This document shows, piece after piece, positions 41,757 through 50,423 of a DNA stretch of 64,000 nucleotides. The translations under genes and the position numbers were made by a program. Location of the stretch: positions 359,708 through 423,707 of the forward strand of contig NZ_LMMV01000025.1 in NCBI RefSeq assembly GCF_001422405.1. The letters are read 5' to 3'. Every line of letters begins with the position of its first letter. The stretch's first letter is position 1. This DNA comes from Pseudorhodoferax sp. Leaf267. Its GTDB lineage: Bacteria; Pseudomonadota; Gammaproteobacteria; Burkholderiales; Burkholderiaceae_C. The notes below the pieces were generated by a model, which was not told the origin of the DNA, ran no database searches, and worked only from the letters and a program-made list of their open reading frames with translations.

Positions 41757-42731
41757 ATGAACAAGCTGATCGCCCGCGCCCTGCTGGCCCTGCCGCTGCT
41801 GGCCCTGGCCCCGCTGGCCGCGCACGCGCAGAACGCGCCGTCCAAACCGATCCGCTGGGTCGTGCCATACCCGGCTGGCGGCGGCTCCGACTTCCTGGCC
41901 CGCACCATCGGCCAGGCCCTGGCCACGCAGACCGGCCAGCCCGTGCTGGTGGACAACAAGCCCGGTGGCAACACGGCCATCGGCGCGTCCGAGGTCGCGC
42001 GTGCGCCGGCCGATGGCACGACCGTTCTGTCGGCCGACAACGGCACCATGGTCTTCAACTCCGCGCTGTACAAGAGCCTGTCGTACAGCCCCACGAAAGA
42101 CCTCGCGCCCGTCACGCTGATGGGCCGCTTCCCGATGATCCTGGTCGTGGGCCCGGCCGTCACCGCCAAGGACGCGCGCGCGTTCATCGCGCAGACCAAG
42201 GCCGCGCCCGAGGGCATCAACTTCGCGTCGGCCGGCGCGGGCAGCCCGCACCACCTGGCCATGGAGCTGCTCAAGACCGAGGCGGGCCTGAAGATGACGC
42301 ACGTGCCCTACAAGGGCGCCGCGCCGGCCCTGACCGACGTGGCCGGCGGCCAGGTGCCGGCCATGATGGTCGACATGGCGGCCGGCGCCGGCTTCATCAA
42401 GGGCGGCAAGGTGCGCCCGCTGGCCGTGGCCAACGCCACGCGGCTGCCGCAGCTGCCCGACGTGCCCACCTTCGCCGAACTCGGCCTCAAGAACGTGGAG
42501 GCCGCGGCGCTGGTCGGCATGGTCGTGCCCGCGGCCACCCCGGCCGACACCATCGCCGCGCTGCAGCAGCGCGTGGTCGCCGCCATCCACGAGCCCGGCG
42601 TGCACAAGAAGCTGACCGACTTCGGCGTGGAGCCCGTGGGCAGCACGCCGGCGCAGTTCGCCGATCTCATCAAGACCGAGACCGTGCGCTGGCACAAGCT
42701 GATCCGTGACCTGAACATCACGCTGGACTGA
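41757..42731 (+). CDS. Bug/TctC-type solute-binding protein
   Basis: 324 residues from ATG 41757. Signal peptide (MNKLIARALLALPLLALAPL then AAHAQ). The TctC landmarks are textbook: IRWVVPYPAGGGSDFLARTI, VLVDNKPGGNTAIGASEVAR, ADGTTVLSADNG and MTHVPYKGAAPALTDVAGGQ. The binding site generally holds a dicarboxylate or aromatic acid via the PYPAGG loop. Its stop overlaps the start of a cytochrome P450 (ATGA), so the two proteins are translationally coupled, suggesting that this protein captures the P450 substrate or a related acid. No TctAB membrane genes are present nearby. Confidence 0.95.
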   Translation: MNKLIARALLALPLLALAPLAAHAQNAPSKPIRWVVPYPAGGGSDFLARTIGQALATQTGQPVLVDNKPGGNTAIGASEVARAPADGTTVLSADNGTMVFNSALYKSLSYSPTKDLAPVTLMGRFPMILVVGPAVTAKDARAFIAQTKAAPEGINFASAGAGSPHHLAMELLKTEAGLKMTHVPYKGAAPALTDVAGGQVPAMMVDMAAGAGFIKGGKVRPLAVANATRLPQLPDVPTFAELGLKNVEAAALVGMVVPAATPADTIAALQQRVVAAIHEPGVHKKLTDFGVEPVGSTPAQFADLIKTETVRWHKLIRDLNITLD

Positions 42732-45031
42732 TGTCGCTCTGTCCGGCACACGGCGTCTCGCCCACCGGCTGCCCCGTCAGCCAGCGCGCCGCCGACTTCG
42801 ACCCTTTCGGCGACGGCTACCAGCAAGACCCGCCCGACTACCTGCGCTGGTCACGCGAGCAGGAGCCGGTGTTCTACAGCCCGCAGCTGGGCTACTGGGT
42901 GGTCACGCGCTATGCCGACATCCAGGCCATCTTCCGCGACCACCACACCTTCAGCCCTTCCATCGCGCTGGAGAAGATCACGCCCACCGGCGAGGCGGCC
43001 AATGCCGTGCTGGCCTCGTATGGCTTTGCGCTCAACCGCACGCTGGTCAACGAGGACGAGCCGGCCCACATGCCGCGCCGCCGCGCGCTCATGGAGCCGT
43101 TCACGCCGGCGGCGCTGCAGCAGCACGAGCCGCTGGTGCGCGAACTGGCGCGCGCCTACGTGGACCGCTTCATCGACGACGGCCGCGCCGACCTCGTGGA
43201 CCAGTTGCTGTGGGAGGTGCCGCTCACGGTGGCCCTGCATTTCCTCGGCGTGCCCGAGGAAGACATGGATACGCTGCGCCGCTACTCCATCGCGCACACC
43301 GTCAACACCTGGGGCCGGCCCAAGCCCGAGGAGCAGGTGGCCGTGGCGCACGCGGTCGGCAACTTCTGGCAGTACGCAGGCCAGGTGCTGGACAAGATGC
43401 GCCAGGACCCGGATGCGCCCGGCTGGATGCAGTACGGCCTGCGCAAGCAGCGCGAGCTGCCCGATGTCGTGACCGACTCCTACCTGCACTCCATGATGAT
43501 GGCCGGCATCGTCGCCGCGCACGAGACCACGGCCAACGCGACGGCCAATGCCTTGAAGCTGCTGCTGCAGCACCCCGGGATCTGGCGCGAGCTGTGCGAG
43601 GACGCCAGCCTGATCCCCAACGCGGTCGAGGAATGCCTGCGCCACAACGGCTCGGTCGCGGCCTGGCGCCGGCTCGCGACCAAGGCCGTGCAGGTTGGCG
43701 GCGTGGACATCCCGGCCGGCGCCAAGCTGCTCATCGTGACCTCGTCCGCCAACCACGACGAGCGCCATTTCGCCGATGCCGACGCGGTGGACATCCGCCG
43801 CGCCAACGCCAGCGAGCACCTGACCTTCGGCTATGGCGCGCACCAGTGCATGGGCAAGAACCTGGCGCGCATGGAGATGCAGGTCTTCCTCGAAGAGCTG
43901 ACGCGCCGGCTGCCGCACATGCGGCTGGCCGAGCAGCAGTTCACCTACGTGCCCAACACCTCGTTCCGCGGTCCCGAACACCTGTGGGTGGAGTGGGACC
44001 CCGCGCGCAACCCCGAGCGCGCGGACGCGGCCGTGCTGCAGGCCAAGGCAACGGTGCGCATCGGCGAGCCCTCGGGCCAGGCCATCACCAGGTCCGTGCT
44101 GGTGCAGCGCGTGGACCGCGTGGCCGAGGGCATCGTGCGCCTGCGCCTGGTGGCGCCCGACGGCCGGCCGCTGCCGCGCTGGGCGCCGGGCGCGCACATC
44201 GACGTGGCCTGCGGCGACACCGGCCTGTCGCGCCAGTACTCGCTGTGCGGCGACCCGGCCGACGCGCAGGCGCTGGAGATCGCCGTGCTGCGCGAGGCCG
44301 CCAGCCGCGGCGGCTCGGCCTTCCTGCACGGCGTGCAGCCCGGCGATCGCCTGCGCATCCGCGGGCCGCGCAACCACTTCCGGCTCGACGAGGCCGCGCC
44401 GGCGCTGGTTTTCGTCGCCGGCGGCATCGGCATCACGCCGATCGCGGCCATGGCGCGGCGCGCGCGCGCACTCGGCATCCCATACCAGCTGCACTACAGC
44501 GGCCGGCGCCGCGCCGCCATGGCCTTCGTCGAGGAGCTCGTGGCCCTGCACGGCGACCGACTGCGGCTGCACATCACCGAGGAGGGCGGCCGGCACGACC
44601 TGGCCGCGCTGCTGCGCCAGCCCGTGCCCGGCACCCAGGTCTACGCCTGCGGCCCGCTGCGCATGGTGCAGGCGCTGGAGGCGGCCACCGCGCACTGGCC
44701 CGAGGACGCGCTGCACGTGGAGCATTTCGAGTCCACCATCGGCACGCTGGACCCGTCGCGCGAACACGCCTTCGAGGTCGAGCTCAGGGACTCGGGCATC
44801 ACCGTGCCCGTGCACGCCGACCAGACCCTGCTGGCCGCGCTGCGCGGCGCCAACATCGACGTGCAAAGCGACTGCGAAGAGGGCCTGTGCGGCTCCTGCG
44901 AGGTGCGCGTGCTGGCCGGTGCCATCGACCACCGCGACGTGGTGCTCACGCGCAGCGAGCGCGAGGCGGGGCAGCGGATGATGAGCTGCTGTTCGCGGGC
45001 ATGCGACGGGCGGTTGGTGCTGGCGCTGTGA
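42731..45031 (+). CDS. Self-sufficient cytochrome P450 (CYP116B type: P450-PFOR/2Fe-2S fusion)
   Basis: 766 residues, three parts. Residues ~1-440: P450 with I-helix AGIVAAHETTANATANAL, E-x-x-R in EECLR, and the heme loop FGYGAHQCMGKNLARM with Cys373 as ligand. Residues ~460-670: phthalate-dioxygenase-reductase-like module with FMN site RQYSLCGDP, GGIGITPIAAMARRARAL and YACGPLRMV. Residues ~680-766: plant-type ferredoxin, C715-x4-C-x2-C (CEEGLCGSC) and a final Cys near CCSRA for the 2Fe-2S cluster. NAD(P)H electrons reach the heme through FMN and 2Fe-2S in one chain, as in P450RhF. Such enzymes hydroxylate or dealkylate aromatics and small alkanes. Coupled to a TctC-type binding protein. Confidence 0.96.
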   Translation: MSLCPAHGVSPTGCPVSQRAADFDPFGDGYQQDPPDYLRWSREQEPVFYSPQLGYWVVTRYADIQAIFRDHHTFSPSIALEKITPTGEAANAVLASYGFALNRTLVNEDEPAHMPRRRALMEPFTPAALQQHEPLVRELARAYVDRFIDDGRADLVDQLLWEVPLTVALHFLGVPEEDMDTLRRYSIAHTVNTWGRPKPEEQVAVAHAVGNFWQYAGQVLDKMRQDPDAPGWMQYGLRKQRELPDVVTDSYLHSMMMAGIVAAHETTANATANALKLLLQHPGIWRELCEDASLIPNAVEECLRHNGSVAAWRRLATKAVQVGGVDIPAGAKLLIVTSSANHDERHFADADAVDIRRANASEHLTFGYGAHQCMGKNLARMEMQVFLEELTRRLPHMRLAEQQFTYVPNTSFRGPEHLWVEWDPARNPERADAAVLQAKATVRIGEPSGQAITRSVLVQRVDRVAEGIVRLRLVAPDGRPLPRWAPGAHIDVACGDTGLSRQYSLCGDPADAQALEIAVLREAASRGGSAFLHGVQPGDRLRIRGPRNHFRLDEAAPALVFVAGGIGITPIAAMARRARALGIPYQLHYSGRRRAAMAFVEELVALHGDRLRLHITEEGGRHDLAALLRQPVPGTQVYACGPLRMVQALEAATAHWPEDALHVEHFESTIGTLDPSREHAFEVELRDSGITVPVHADQTLLAALRGANIDVQSDCEEGLCGSCEVRVLAGAIDHRDVVLTRSEREAGQRMMSCCSRACDGRLVLAL

Positions 45032-45035
45032 CGGC

Positions 45036-47099
45036 TCAAGGCGCAGCGGCCACGGCGGCGCAGAGCTCTGGCTGCTGGCGCGCAGCGGGCAGCAACCGGT
45101 ACACGCGCAGAGGCCCGCTTGCGTGGACCAGCGCGAACTGCGCCTCGGGCAGCGGCTGCGGCGCGCTGGTGACCACATAGTCCACGTGCGCGCGCTGCAC
45201 CAGCTGCAGCGTCTCCCCGCGCGCGGCGAAGGCGGCGGCGGCATCGCGCCGGCAGACCCACGTGGCGTGGAAGGCGGTGGACCACATGGCCGCCGCGCCC
45301 TGGGAAGGCAGCCACCACACGGCGCGCCGGGCCTGGTTGGCAAAGCCGTTGTCTGGCACGTCGAGGAAGAAGCTGGCGCCCACCGGCGTGTGCTGCCGGG
45401 CCCAGGACGCGGCGTCGGTCAGCGCGTCGGCCCGTTTGGTGGGTGCTCGCGCATGCTCGAGCGCGAATCTGGCATAGCCGGCCGGCAGCGCGAGCAGCAG
45501 CGGCGCGACGATGCACAGGCGCCCGGCGCCGGCCAGGCGCATGGCGCCCCGCCCGGAACTGCCGAGCTGCCTGGCCGCCAGCGCCGCGGCCGGCACCAGC
45601 AGCAGGGCCGCGACCAGCAAGGCGGCCGTGGGCCCATCGGTGCCTTGCTGCCGCACGCCGGCCAAGGCCGCCAGCAGGGCAGCGGCCAGAGCCGCCACCT
45701 GCCAGCGCGGCGCGGCGAGCATCAGGCACGCCATCAGCGCCAGTGTGGCGACCACCGTCCACACCGTGGTGTCGAGCAGGGTCAGCACGCCGGCCACGGC
45801 GAGGCTGGCGGCCGCCGCAGCGCCACGGGGGCCGGCGCCATCGGCCAACCAGGCAGCCGCCAGCAGCGCCGCCAGCAGGCTGCAGAACACCGCCAGCTTG
45901 GCCGACAGCGCGGCGGTGGGCGCGTCCAGCAGAAGCGATGCCAGTGCGGCGAGCATGGCGGCACGCCAAGGGCGCGCAGGCCGGCCGCCCTGGGCCGCCA
46001 GCGCCAGGCCCAGGATGCTGACCAGCGGTTCCTTGATCAGAAAGCCCGCGACCGCTGCCAGCGCAGGCAGCATGGCACCCGCGCCGCCCGTGGCCAGGCT
46101 CTGCAGCAACAGGACGGCCGCGCAGGCTGCCGACAGCAGCACCGTGATGCTGGCGAAGCGCAGGGGGTGCAGCAGGCCGATGGCGGGCAGTTCGCAGACA
46201 TAGGGTGCCGCCATGGCCAGTACCAGCACGGCCGTGCAGCACAGGTTCAGCAGGCCGAGCAGTTGCACAAGACCCGGCGAACCGGGCGCATGCCGCCACA
46301 GGGCCATGCCGGCGGTCGCGCCCAGCAGCACGGTCTGCAGCGCCGCGCGCGGGTAATCGAGCGCATAGACGTGGCCGCGCAGGAACTCCTGGAAGAACGC
46401 CATCGGCAGGGCCGGGCCGCGCGGGATGCTGTGCAGCCACAGCAGCGTCGGCGTGGCCGCCACGAGGAAGACCGCGGCATAGCGGACCGTGTCACGCGCC
46501 AGCGGCTTCTTCTGGACCGCGGCGATGAACAGCAGCGCCGTGGCAAAGGTCCAGGCGGCCATGAACAGATTGGTGTTGGCCGCCGCGCCCACGGCCAGCG
46601 CGGACAGCAGCACCCGGCCGTGCAGCAGCAGCAACAGGCCCAGCAGACACAGCACGATGGCGTACTGCGTGTGCGTTGCGTAGGTCACGAACAGCTCGGA
46701 GAAGCCCAGCCGCGTTGCGCCCCACAGCCCATAGCAAAAGGGCAGGCCCATGCACACCAGCAGCGTCGCGCGCCGGCTGGCCTGCGCGATGCGGGCGAAG
46801 CCGTACAGCGTCAGCGCCAGCAGCGCATTGCCACCCAGCTGCAGGCCGTAAAACACTGTCTGCACGTTCTGCTCGGTGGCGAACTGCCGAACGACGAGCC
46901 AGAACACGCTGATGAAGTTGGTGAATGTGGCGTGGTACGGGTCGTGCGGGCCCTCCTGTGTCGCCGGGTAGTTCAGCACCACGGGCAAATGCCAGAGATT
47001 GTTCTGCTCCGGGAAGTTCATGCCCGACAGCAGCGTTGCCGACACGGCTGCGACGACACAGACCAGGGCCGCCCAACCATCCTGAAAAAACCGTTGCAT
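45036..47099 (-). CDS. Large hypothetical membrane protein (~687 aa)
   Basis: A polytopic membrane protein with at least 14 hydrophobic helices, starting at ATG 47099 (a GTG at 47111 is also possible; neither has a strong ribosome site). The first helix is followed by MNFPEQNNLWHLPVVLNYPA. The long Ala/Leu-rich middle carries the helices, and a soluble C-terminal region begins RADALTDAASWARQHTPVGA, with DVPDNGFANQARRAVWW and FHATWVCRRD. The layout (many helices then a periplasmic domain) resembles glycosyltransferase- or DUF6798-like membrane proteins, but no catalytic motif is certain. It lies 4 bases from the P450 end on the opposite strand. Confidence 0.8.
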   Translation of the reverse strand: MQRFFQDGWAALVCVVAAVSATLLSGMNFPEQNNLWHLPVVLNYPATQEGPHDPYHATFTNFISVFWLVVRQFATEQNVQTVFYGLQLGGNALLALTLYGFARIAQASRRATLLVCMGLPFCYGLWGATRLGFSELFVTYATHTQYAIVLCLLGLLLLLHGRVLLSALAVGAAANTNLFMAAWTFATALLFIAAVQKKPLARDTVRYAAVFLVAATPTLLWLHSIPRGPALPMAFFQEFLRGHVYALDYPRAALQTVLLGATAGMALWRHAPGSPGLVQLLGLLNLCCTAVLVLAMAAPYVCELPAIGLLHPLRFASITVLLSAACAAVLLLQSLATGGAGAMLPALAAVAGFLIKEPLVSILGLALAAQGGRPARPWRAAMLAALASLLLDAPTAALSAKLAVFCSLLAALLAAAWLADGAGPRGAAAAASLAVAGVLTLLDTTVWTVVATLALMACLMLAAPRWQVAALAAALLAALAGVRQQGTDGPTAALLVAALLLVPAAALAARQLGSSGRGAMRLAGAGRLCIVAPLLLALPAGYARFALEHARAPTKRADALTDAASWARQHTPVGASFFLDVPDNGFANQARRAVWWLPSQGAAAMWSTAFHATWVCRRDAAAAFAARGETLQLVQRAHVDYVVTSAPQPLPEAQFALVHASGPLRVYRLLPAARQQPELCAAVAAAP

Positions 47100-47126
47100 C
47101 ACAAGTGTCACGGAGATGTGAATTTC

Positions 47127-47161
47127 GTAAATATCGAATCGGTAGAGCTTCGATTATTTAC
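47127..47161. promoter_or_regulatory. A/T-rich inverted repeat upstream of the large membrane protein
   Basis: GTAAATATCGAA and TTCGATTATTTAC form a near-perfect inverted repeat (one extra T) around a 10-base loop. The stretch 47115-47165 is much more A/T-rich than its surroundings, so it is a promoter/operator candidate, most likely for the leftward membrane protein gene. Confidence 0.5.
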
Positions 47162-47286
47162 AAAGTGCAACGACCGGTTAGGCGCTTCCCATGTGTATAC
47201 GGCGCTCGCAGCGGCGCGGCACGGCCCGCGGGGCGACGTGTCATGAGGCGGCAGAGGTTGCACGCGGGCTCGCCGCGTGCGCAGGC

Positions 47287-47709
47287 TCAGAGCGGCCGTC
47301 GGTGGGCCAGCAGCTCCAGGAAACCGGTCATCGGGTCCGGTGCCCGGTCGAACACATGGCCCGGCAACAGGCCGAGCACGATCTCGGCCGTGGTGCGCAC
47401 GTTGCAGCCCGGCATCAAATGCCCGCCCAGCACCTTGCCGTCGGCGTCGGCCACGCTGGCATGCAGGTGCACACCGCCCACGCCCAGCGTGCCCGAGATG
47501 GTGAGCAGCTCCAGCGGCCCGTCGATGGCCGTGCCCGTGGGCGCGTTCGCGTAGCGCAGCGACGCCCGGGTCAGGCTGCCCACGGCCGACAGCACGCAGG
47601 CGGCCTGCACCGGCATGGGGGCGGTGGCGGCCGCCTGGCTCCAGGCTTGCAGCGCGCTGCGCAGGTCTTCCCCGGGCGACAGGCGCAGCACTTCGACGCG
47701 TAGTTCCAT
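47287..47709 (-). CDS. PPC domain (DUF296) DNA-binding-type protein
   Basis: 140 residues from ATG 47709 (MELRVEVLRLSPGEDLRSAL). The PPC/DUF296 fold is marked by LSAVGSLTRASLRYANAPTG, ISGTLGVGGVHLHASVADAD and the hallmark G-G-H-L-x-x-G-C-x-V-x-x-T-x-E-x-V-L (KVLGGHLMPGCNVRTTAEIV). Bacterial stand-alone PPC proteins are trimers; plant relatives carry AT-hooks, but no AT-hook is present here. Function in bacteria is not settled. It is divergent from the large regulator gene at 47877. Confidence 0.9.
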   Translation of the reverse strand: MELRVEVLRLSPGEDLRSALQAWSQAAATAPMPVQAACVLSAVGSLTRASLRYANAPTGTAIDGPLELLTISGTLGVGGVHLHASVADADGKVLGGHLMPGCNVRTTAEIVLGLLPGHVFDRAPDPMTGFLELLAHRRPL

Positions 47710-47876
47710 GGGGCCGAGTGTCGCCCGGCCGGCGCCTGGGCGCGCGCAGCACCGTTCTGCTGCCGTCTGTCGCTCTCGAGCGCAACGAATCCACGAAAAT
47801 GCGGCGAATTTACTTGCCATCAGTTACAACGAGCGCCTGGTGCGCTGCACTGCACACGAGGACTGCTTCGCTGGCC

Positions 47877-50423
47877 ATGGCTGACACTGTTTTCCGGTTC
47901 GACCGCGCCGAGTTGCGCCCGGCCACGCGTGAATTGCGCGTGGACGGCCAGCCCGTGCAACTGGGCGCGCGCGCGTTCGACCTGCTGCAGGCCCTGGTCG
48001 CGCACCGCGAGCGCATGCTCAGCAAGAACGAGCTGCTCGACATGGTGTGGCCGCAGCTCGTGGTGGAAGAGAACAACCTGCAGGTGCAGGTCAGCACCCT
48101 GCGCAAGCTGCTCGGCGCCAAGACCATCGTCACCGTGCCCGGCCGCGGCTACCGCTTTGCCGCCACCTTGCACGAGGTGCGTTCCGAGCCCGAGCCCGAG
48201 ACGCCGGCCATGTCGGTGTTGTCGCTGCCCATCGCGCGCGGGCAGGCCGGCAACCTGCCGGGTCCGGCGCAGGCGCTGGTGGGGCGCGAGGCCGAGCTCG
48301 TGACCGTGCCGGCCCTGCTGCGCGAGCACCGGCTCGTGACCCTGCTGGGCGCGGGCGGCATCGGCAAGACCAGCCTGGCGCGGGCCGTGGCGCAGCAGGT
48401 GGGCCATGCCTTTGCCGACGGCGTGTGGATGGTCGAGCTGGCCGATGTGTCCGACCCGGCCGCGCTGCCCGGCGCCGTGGCGCGCGCGTTGCAGCTGAAC
48501 CTGCCGGGCCGCGGCGATCCCCATGACGAGCTGGCCACGCGGCTGCAGGGGCACGAGCTGCTGCTGCTGGACAACTGCGAGCACCTGGTCTGGGCCGTGG
48601 CCGCGCTGGTCGAGCACTTGCTGCAGGCCCAGCCCGCCCTGCGCGTGCTGGCCACCAGCCAGGAGCCGCTGCGCCTGCCCAGCGAGCGCACGCTGCGGCT
48701 GGAGGCGCTGGCCGTGCCCGGGCCCGAAGCGGTGCACGAGGCGCGCTCGCACGGCGCGGTGGCGCTGTTCGCCGCGCGCGTGCAGGCCGTGCAGCCGGGC
48801 TTTGACCTCGACACCGGCAACGAGGCGGCCGTCGTCGACATCTGCCGCGAGCTGGACGGCATGCCGCTGGCGCTGGAGTTCGCTGCGGCGCGCGTGCCCC
48901 TGCTGGGCGTGGCCGGCGTGCGCCAGCACCTGGCGCAGCGCCTGCGCGTGCTCAAGAGCGGCACGCGCGAGGCGCCGACGCGGCACCGCACGCTGCGCGC
49001 CACGCTGGACTGGAGCCACGCGCTGCTGCGCGAAGACGAGAAGAAGGTGTTCCGCCGGCTCGGCGTGTTCGTCGGCGGCTTCGGGCTGGAGCTGGCCCAG
49101 CAGGTGGCGGCCGACGAGGCCACCGACGCCTGGGACGTGCTGGACCTGCTCGGCAACCTGATCGACAAGTCCATGGTCGTGCTGGAGACCGGCCATGTGC
49201 CGCGCTACCGGCTGCTGGAGACGGCACGCGTCTACGCCTGCGACCAGCTCGAGCTGACCGGCGAGTGGCGCGCCATGCAGCTGGCGCACGCGCGCTGCAT
49301 GCTGGCCGTGTTCGACCGGCGCGCGCGCATCGCCACGGCCGGCTTCGAGCCCATGGACCAGTGGGTGCTGCACTGCACGCCCGAGATCGACAACCTGCAC
49401 AGCGCCATCGAGTGGGCGACCGACGCCGGCGAGCGGGCGCTGGCGCTGGACCTCGTGAACCTGGCCGCCGAGTTCATGTACCAGGCCGGGCGCTACCCCG
49501 AATGCGTGCTGTGGATGCGGCGCGTGCAGCCGCTGATCGACGCGCAAACCCCGCCGCTGGTGGCTGCCCGCTTCAAGCTGGGCCTGGCCATGGTCGGCCT
49601 GCACGGCGGCATCGACGGGCCGACGCGGCTGCAGCTGCTCGACGAAGCGCGCGCCACGTTCGAGCAGCACCCGCCGCCGCAGGTGGTGCTGCTCTACACC
49701 ATGTGCATGCGCGCCTACGTGGCCGGCATCTGCGGCGACCTGGCGCTGGCGCGCAGCAGCCTCGTGCGCGCGGGCGAGCTCGTGCAGCAGCCCCACCTGG
49801 CGATCCTGCGCGGCGTGTGGCTCTACATCCAGGGCATGGTCTGCCGCTACGAAGGCCGTTCCGAAGAGGCCTTCGCCTCGTTCACCGAGGCGCTGCCCTA
49901 CGTGCGGCGGGCCGGCGACGGGCGCACGCTGTTCTACCTGCACAACAACCTGGCAGCCGTGCACCACGACATGGGCCACCTGGACGAGGCCGTGGAGCGC
50001 TACCGCGCCACGCTCACGCTGCTGCAGGCCTCGCCGCGCACCGACTCGGAGATGCTGGCCTTCGCGCTGAACTGGTATGCCCATGCGCTAACCGCGCAGG
50101 GCGCGCTGGACGAGGCGCTGGTGCAGGTGCGGCGCAGCGTGCCGCACTGCCGGCGCACACTGGGGCTGCGCCATTTCGCGGGCATGCTGAGCCTGCTGGC
50201 CGCGCGCCAGGGCCGGCTGCGCGAGGCCGCGCTGCTGCTGGGCTGCGACGACGCCGCGCGCCAGCGCCGCGGCGAGGCGCGCACGCCGTTCGACGCGCGT
50301 GCCATGGCCGGCACGCTGGCGCTGGTGGGGGCCACGCATCCGCACGAACGCATCGCGGTCTGGCGCGTGCAGGGCACGGCGCTGGACGAAGAGCAGACGC
50401 AGGCCCTCATCCTGGGCAGCTAG
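47877..50423 (+). CDS. Winged-helix/NB-ARC-type ATPase/TPR transcriptional regulator
   Basis: 848 residues. Residues ~1-100: OmpR/PhoB-type winged helix (GARAFDLLQALVAHRERMLS, VVEENNLQVQVSTLRKLLGA, VPGRGYRF). Residues ~135-430: STAND-type ATPase with Walker A LLGAGGIGKTSLARAV, Walker B LLLLDNCEHLV, and the GMPLALEFAAARV helix typical of NB-ARC/AfsR-like modules. The rest (~450-848) is TPR-like helical repeat (WMRRVQPLIDAQTPPLVAAR, EGRSEEAFASFTEALPYVRR) that likely binds a signal. Similar proteins regulate adjacent oxidoreductase clusters. It runs convergent with and overlaps the end of the GMC/hydrolase fusion by 17 bases. Confidence 0.93.
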   Translation: MADTVFRFDRAELRPATRELRVDGQPVQLGARAFDLLQALVAHRERMLSKNELLDMVWPQLVVEENNLQVQVSTLRKLLGAKTIVTVPGRGYRFAATLHEVRSEPEPETPAMSVLSLPIARGQAGNLPGPAQALVGREAELVTVPALLREHRLVTLLGAGGIGKTSLARAVAQQVGHAFADGVWMVELADVSDPAALPGAVARALQLNLPGRGDPHDELATRLQGHELLLLDNCEHLVWAVAALVEHLLQAQPALRVLATSQEPLRLPSERTLRLEALAVPGPEAVHEARSHGAVALFAARVQAVQPGFDLDTGNEAAVVDICRELDGMPLALEFAAARVPLLGVAGVRQHLAQRLRVLKSGTREAPTRHRTLRATLDWSHALLREDEKKVFRRLGVFVGGFGLELAQQVAADEATDAWDVLDLLGNLIDKSMVVLETGHVPRYRLLETARVYACDQLELTGEWRAMQLAHARCMLAVFDRRARIATAGFEPMDQWVLHCTPEIDNLHSAIEWATDAGERALALDLVNLAAEFMYQAGRYPECVLWMRRVQPLIDAQTPPLVAARFKLGLAMVGLHGGIDGPTRLQLLDEARATFEQHPPPQVVLLYTMCMRAYVAGICGDLALARSSLVRAGELVQQPHLAILRGVWLYIQGMVCRYEGRSEEAFASFTEALPYVRRAGDGRTLFYLHNNLAAVHHDMGHLDEAVERYRATLTLLQASPRTDSEMLAFALNWYAHALTAQGALDEALVQVRRSVPHCRRTLGLRHFAGMLSLLAARQGRLREAALLLGCDDAARQRRGEARTPFDARAMAGTLALVGATHPHERIAVWRVQGTALDEEQTQALILGS

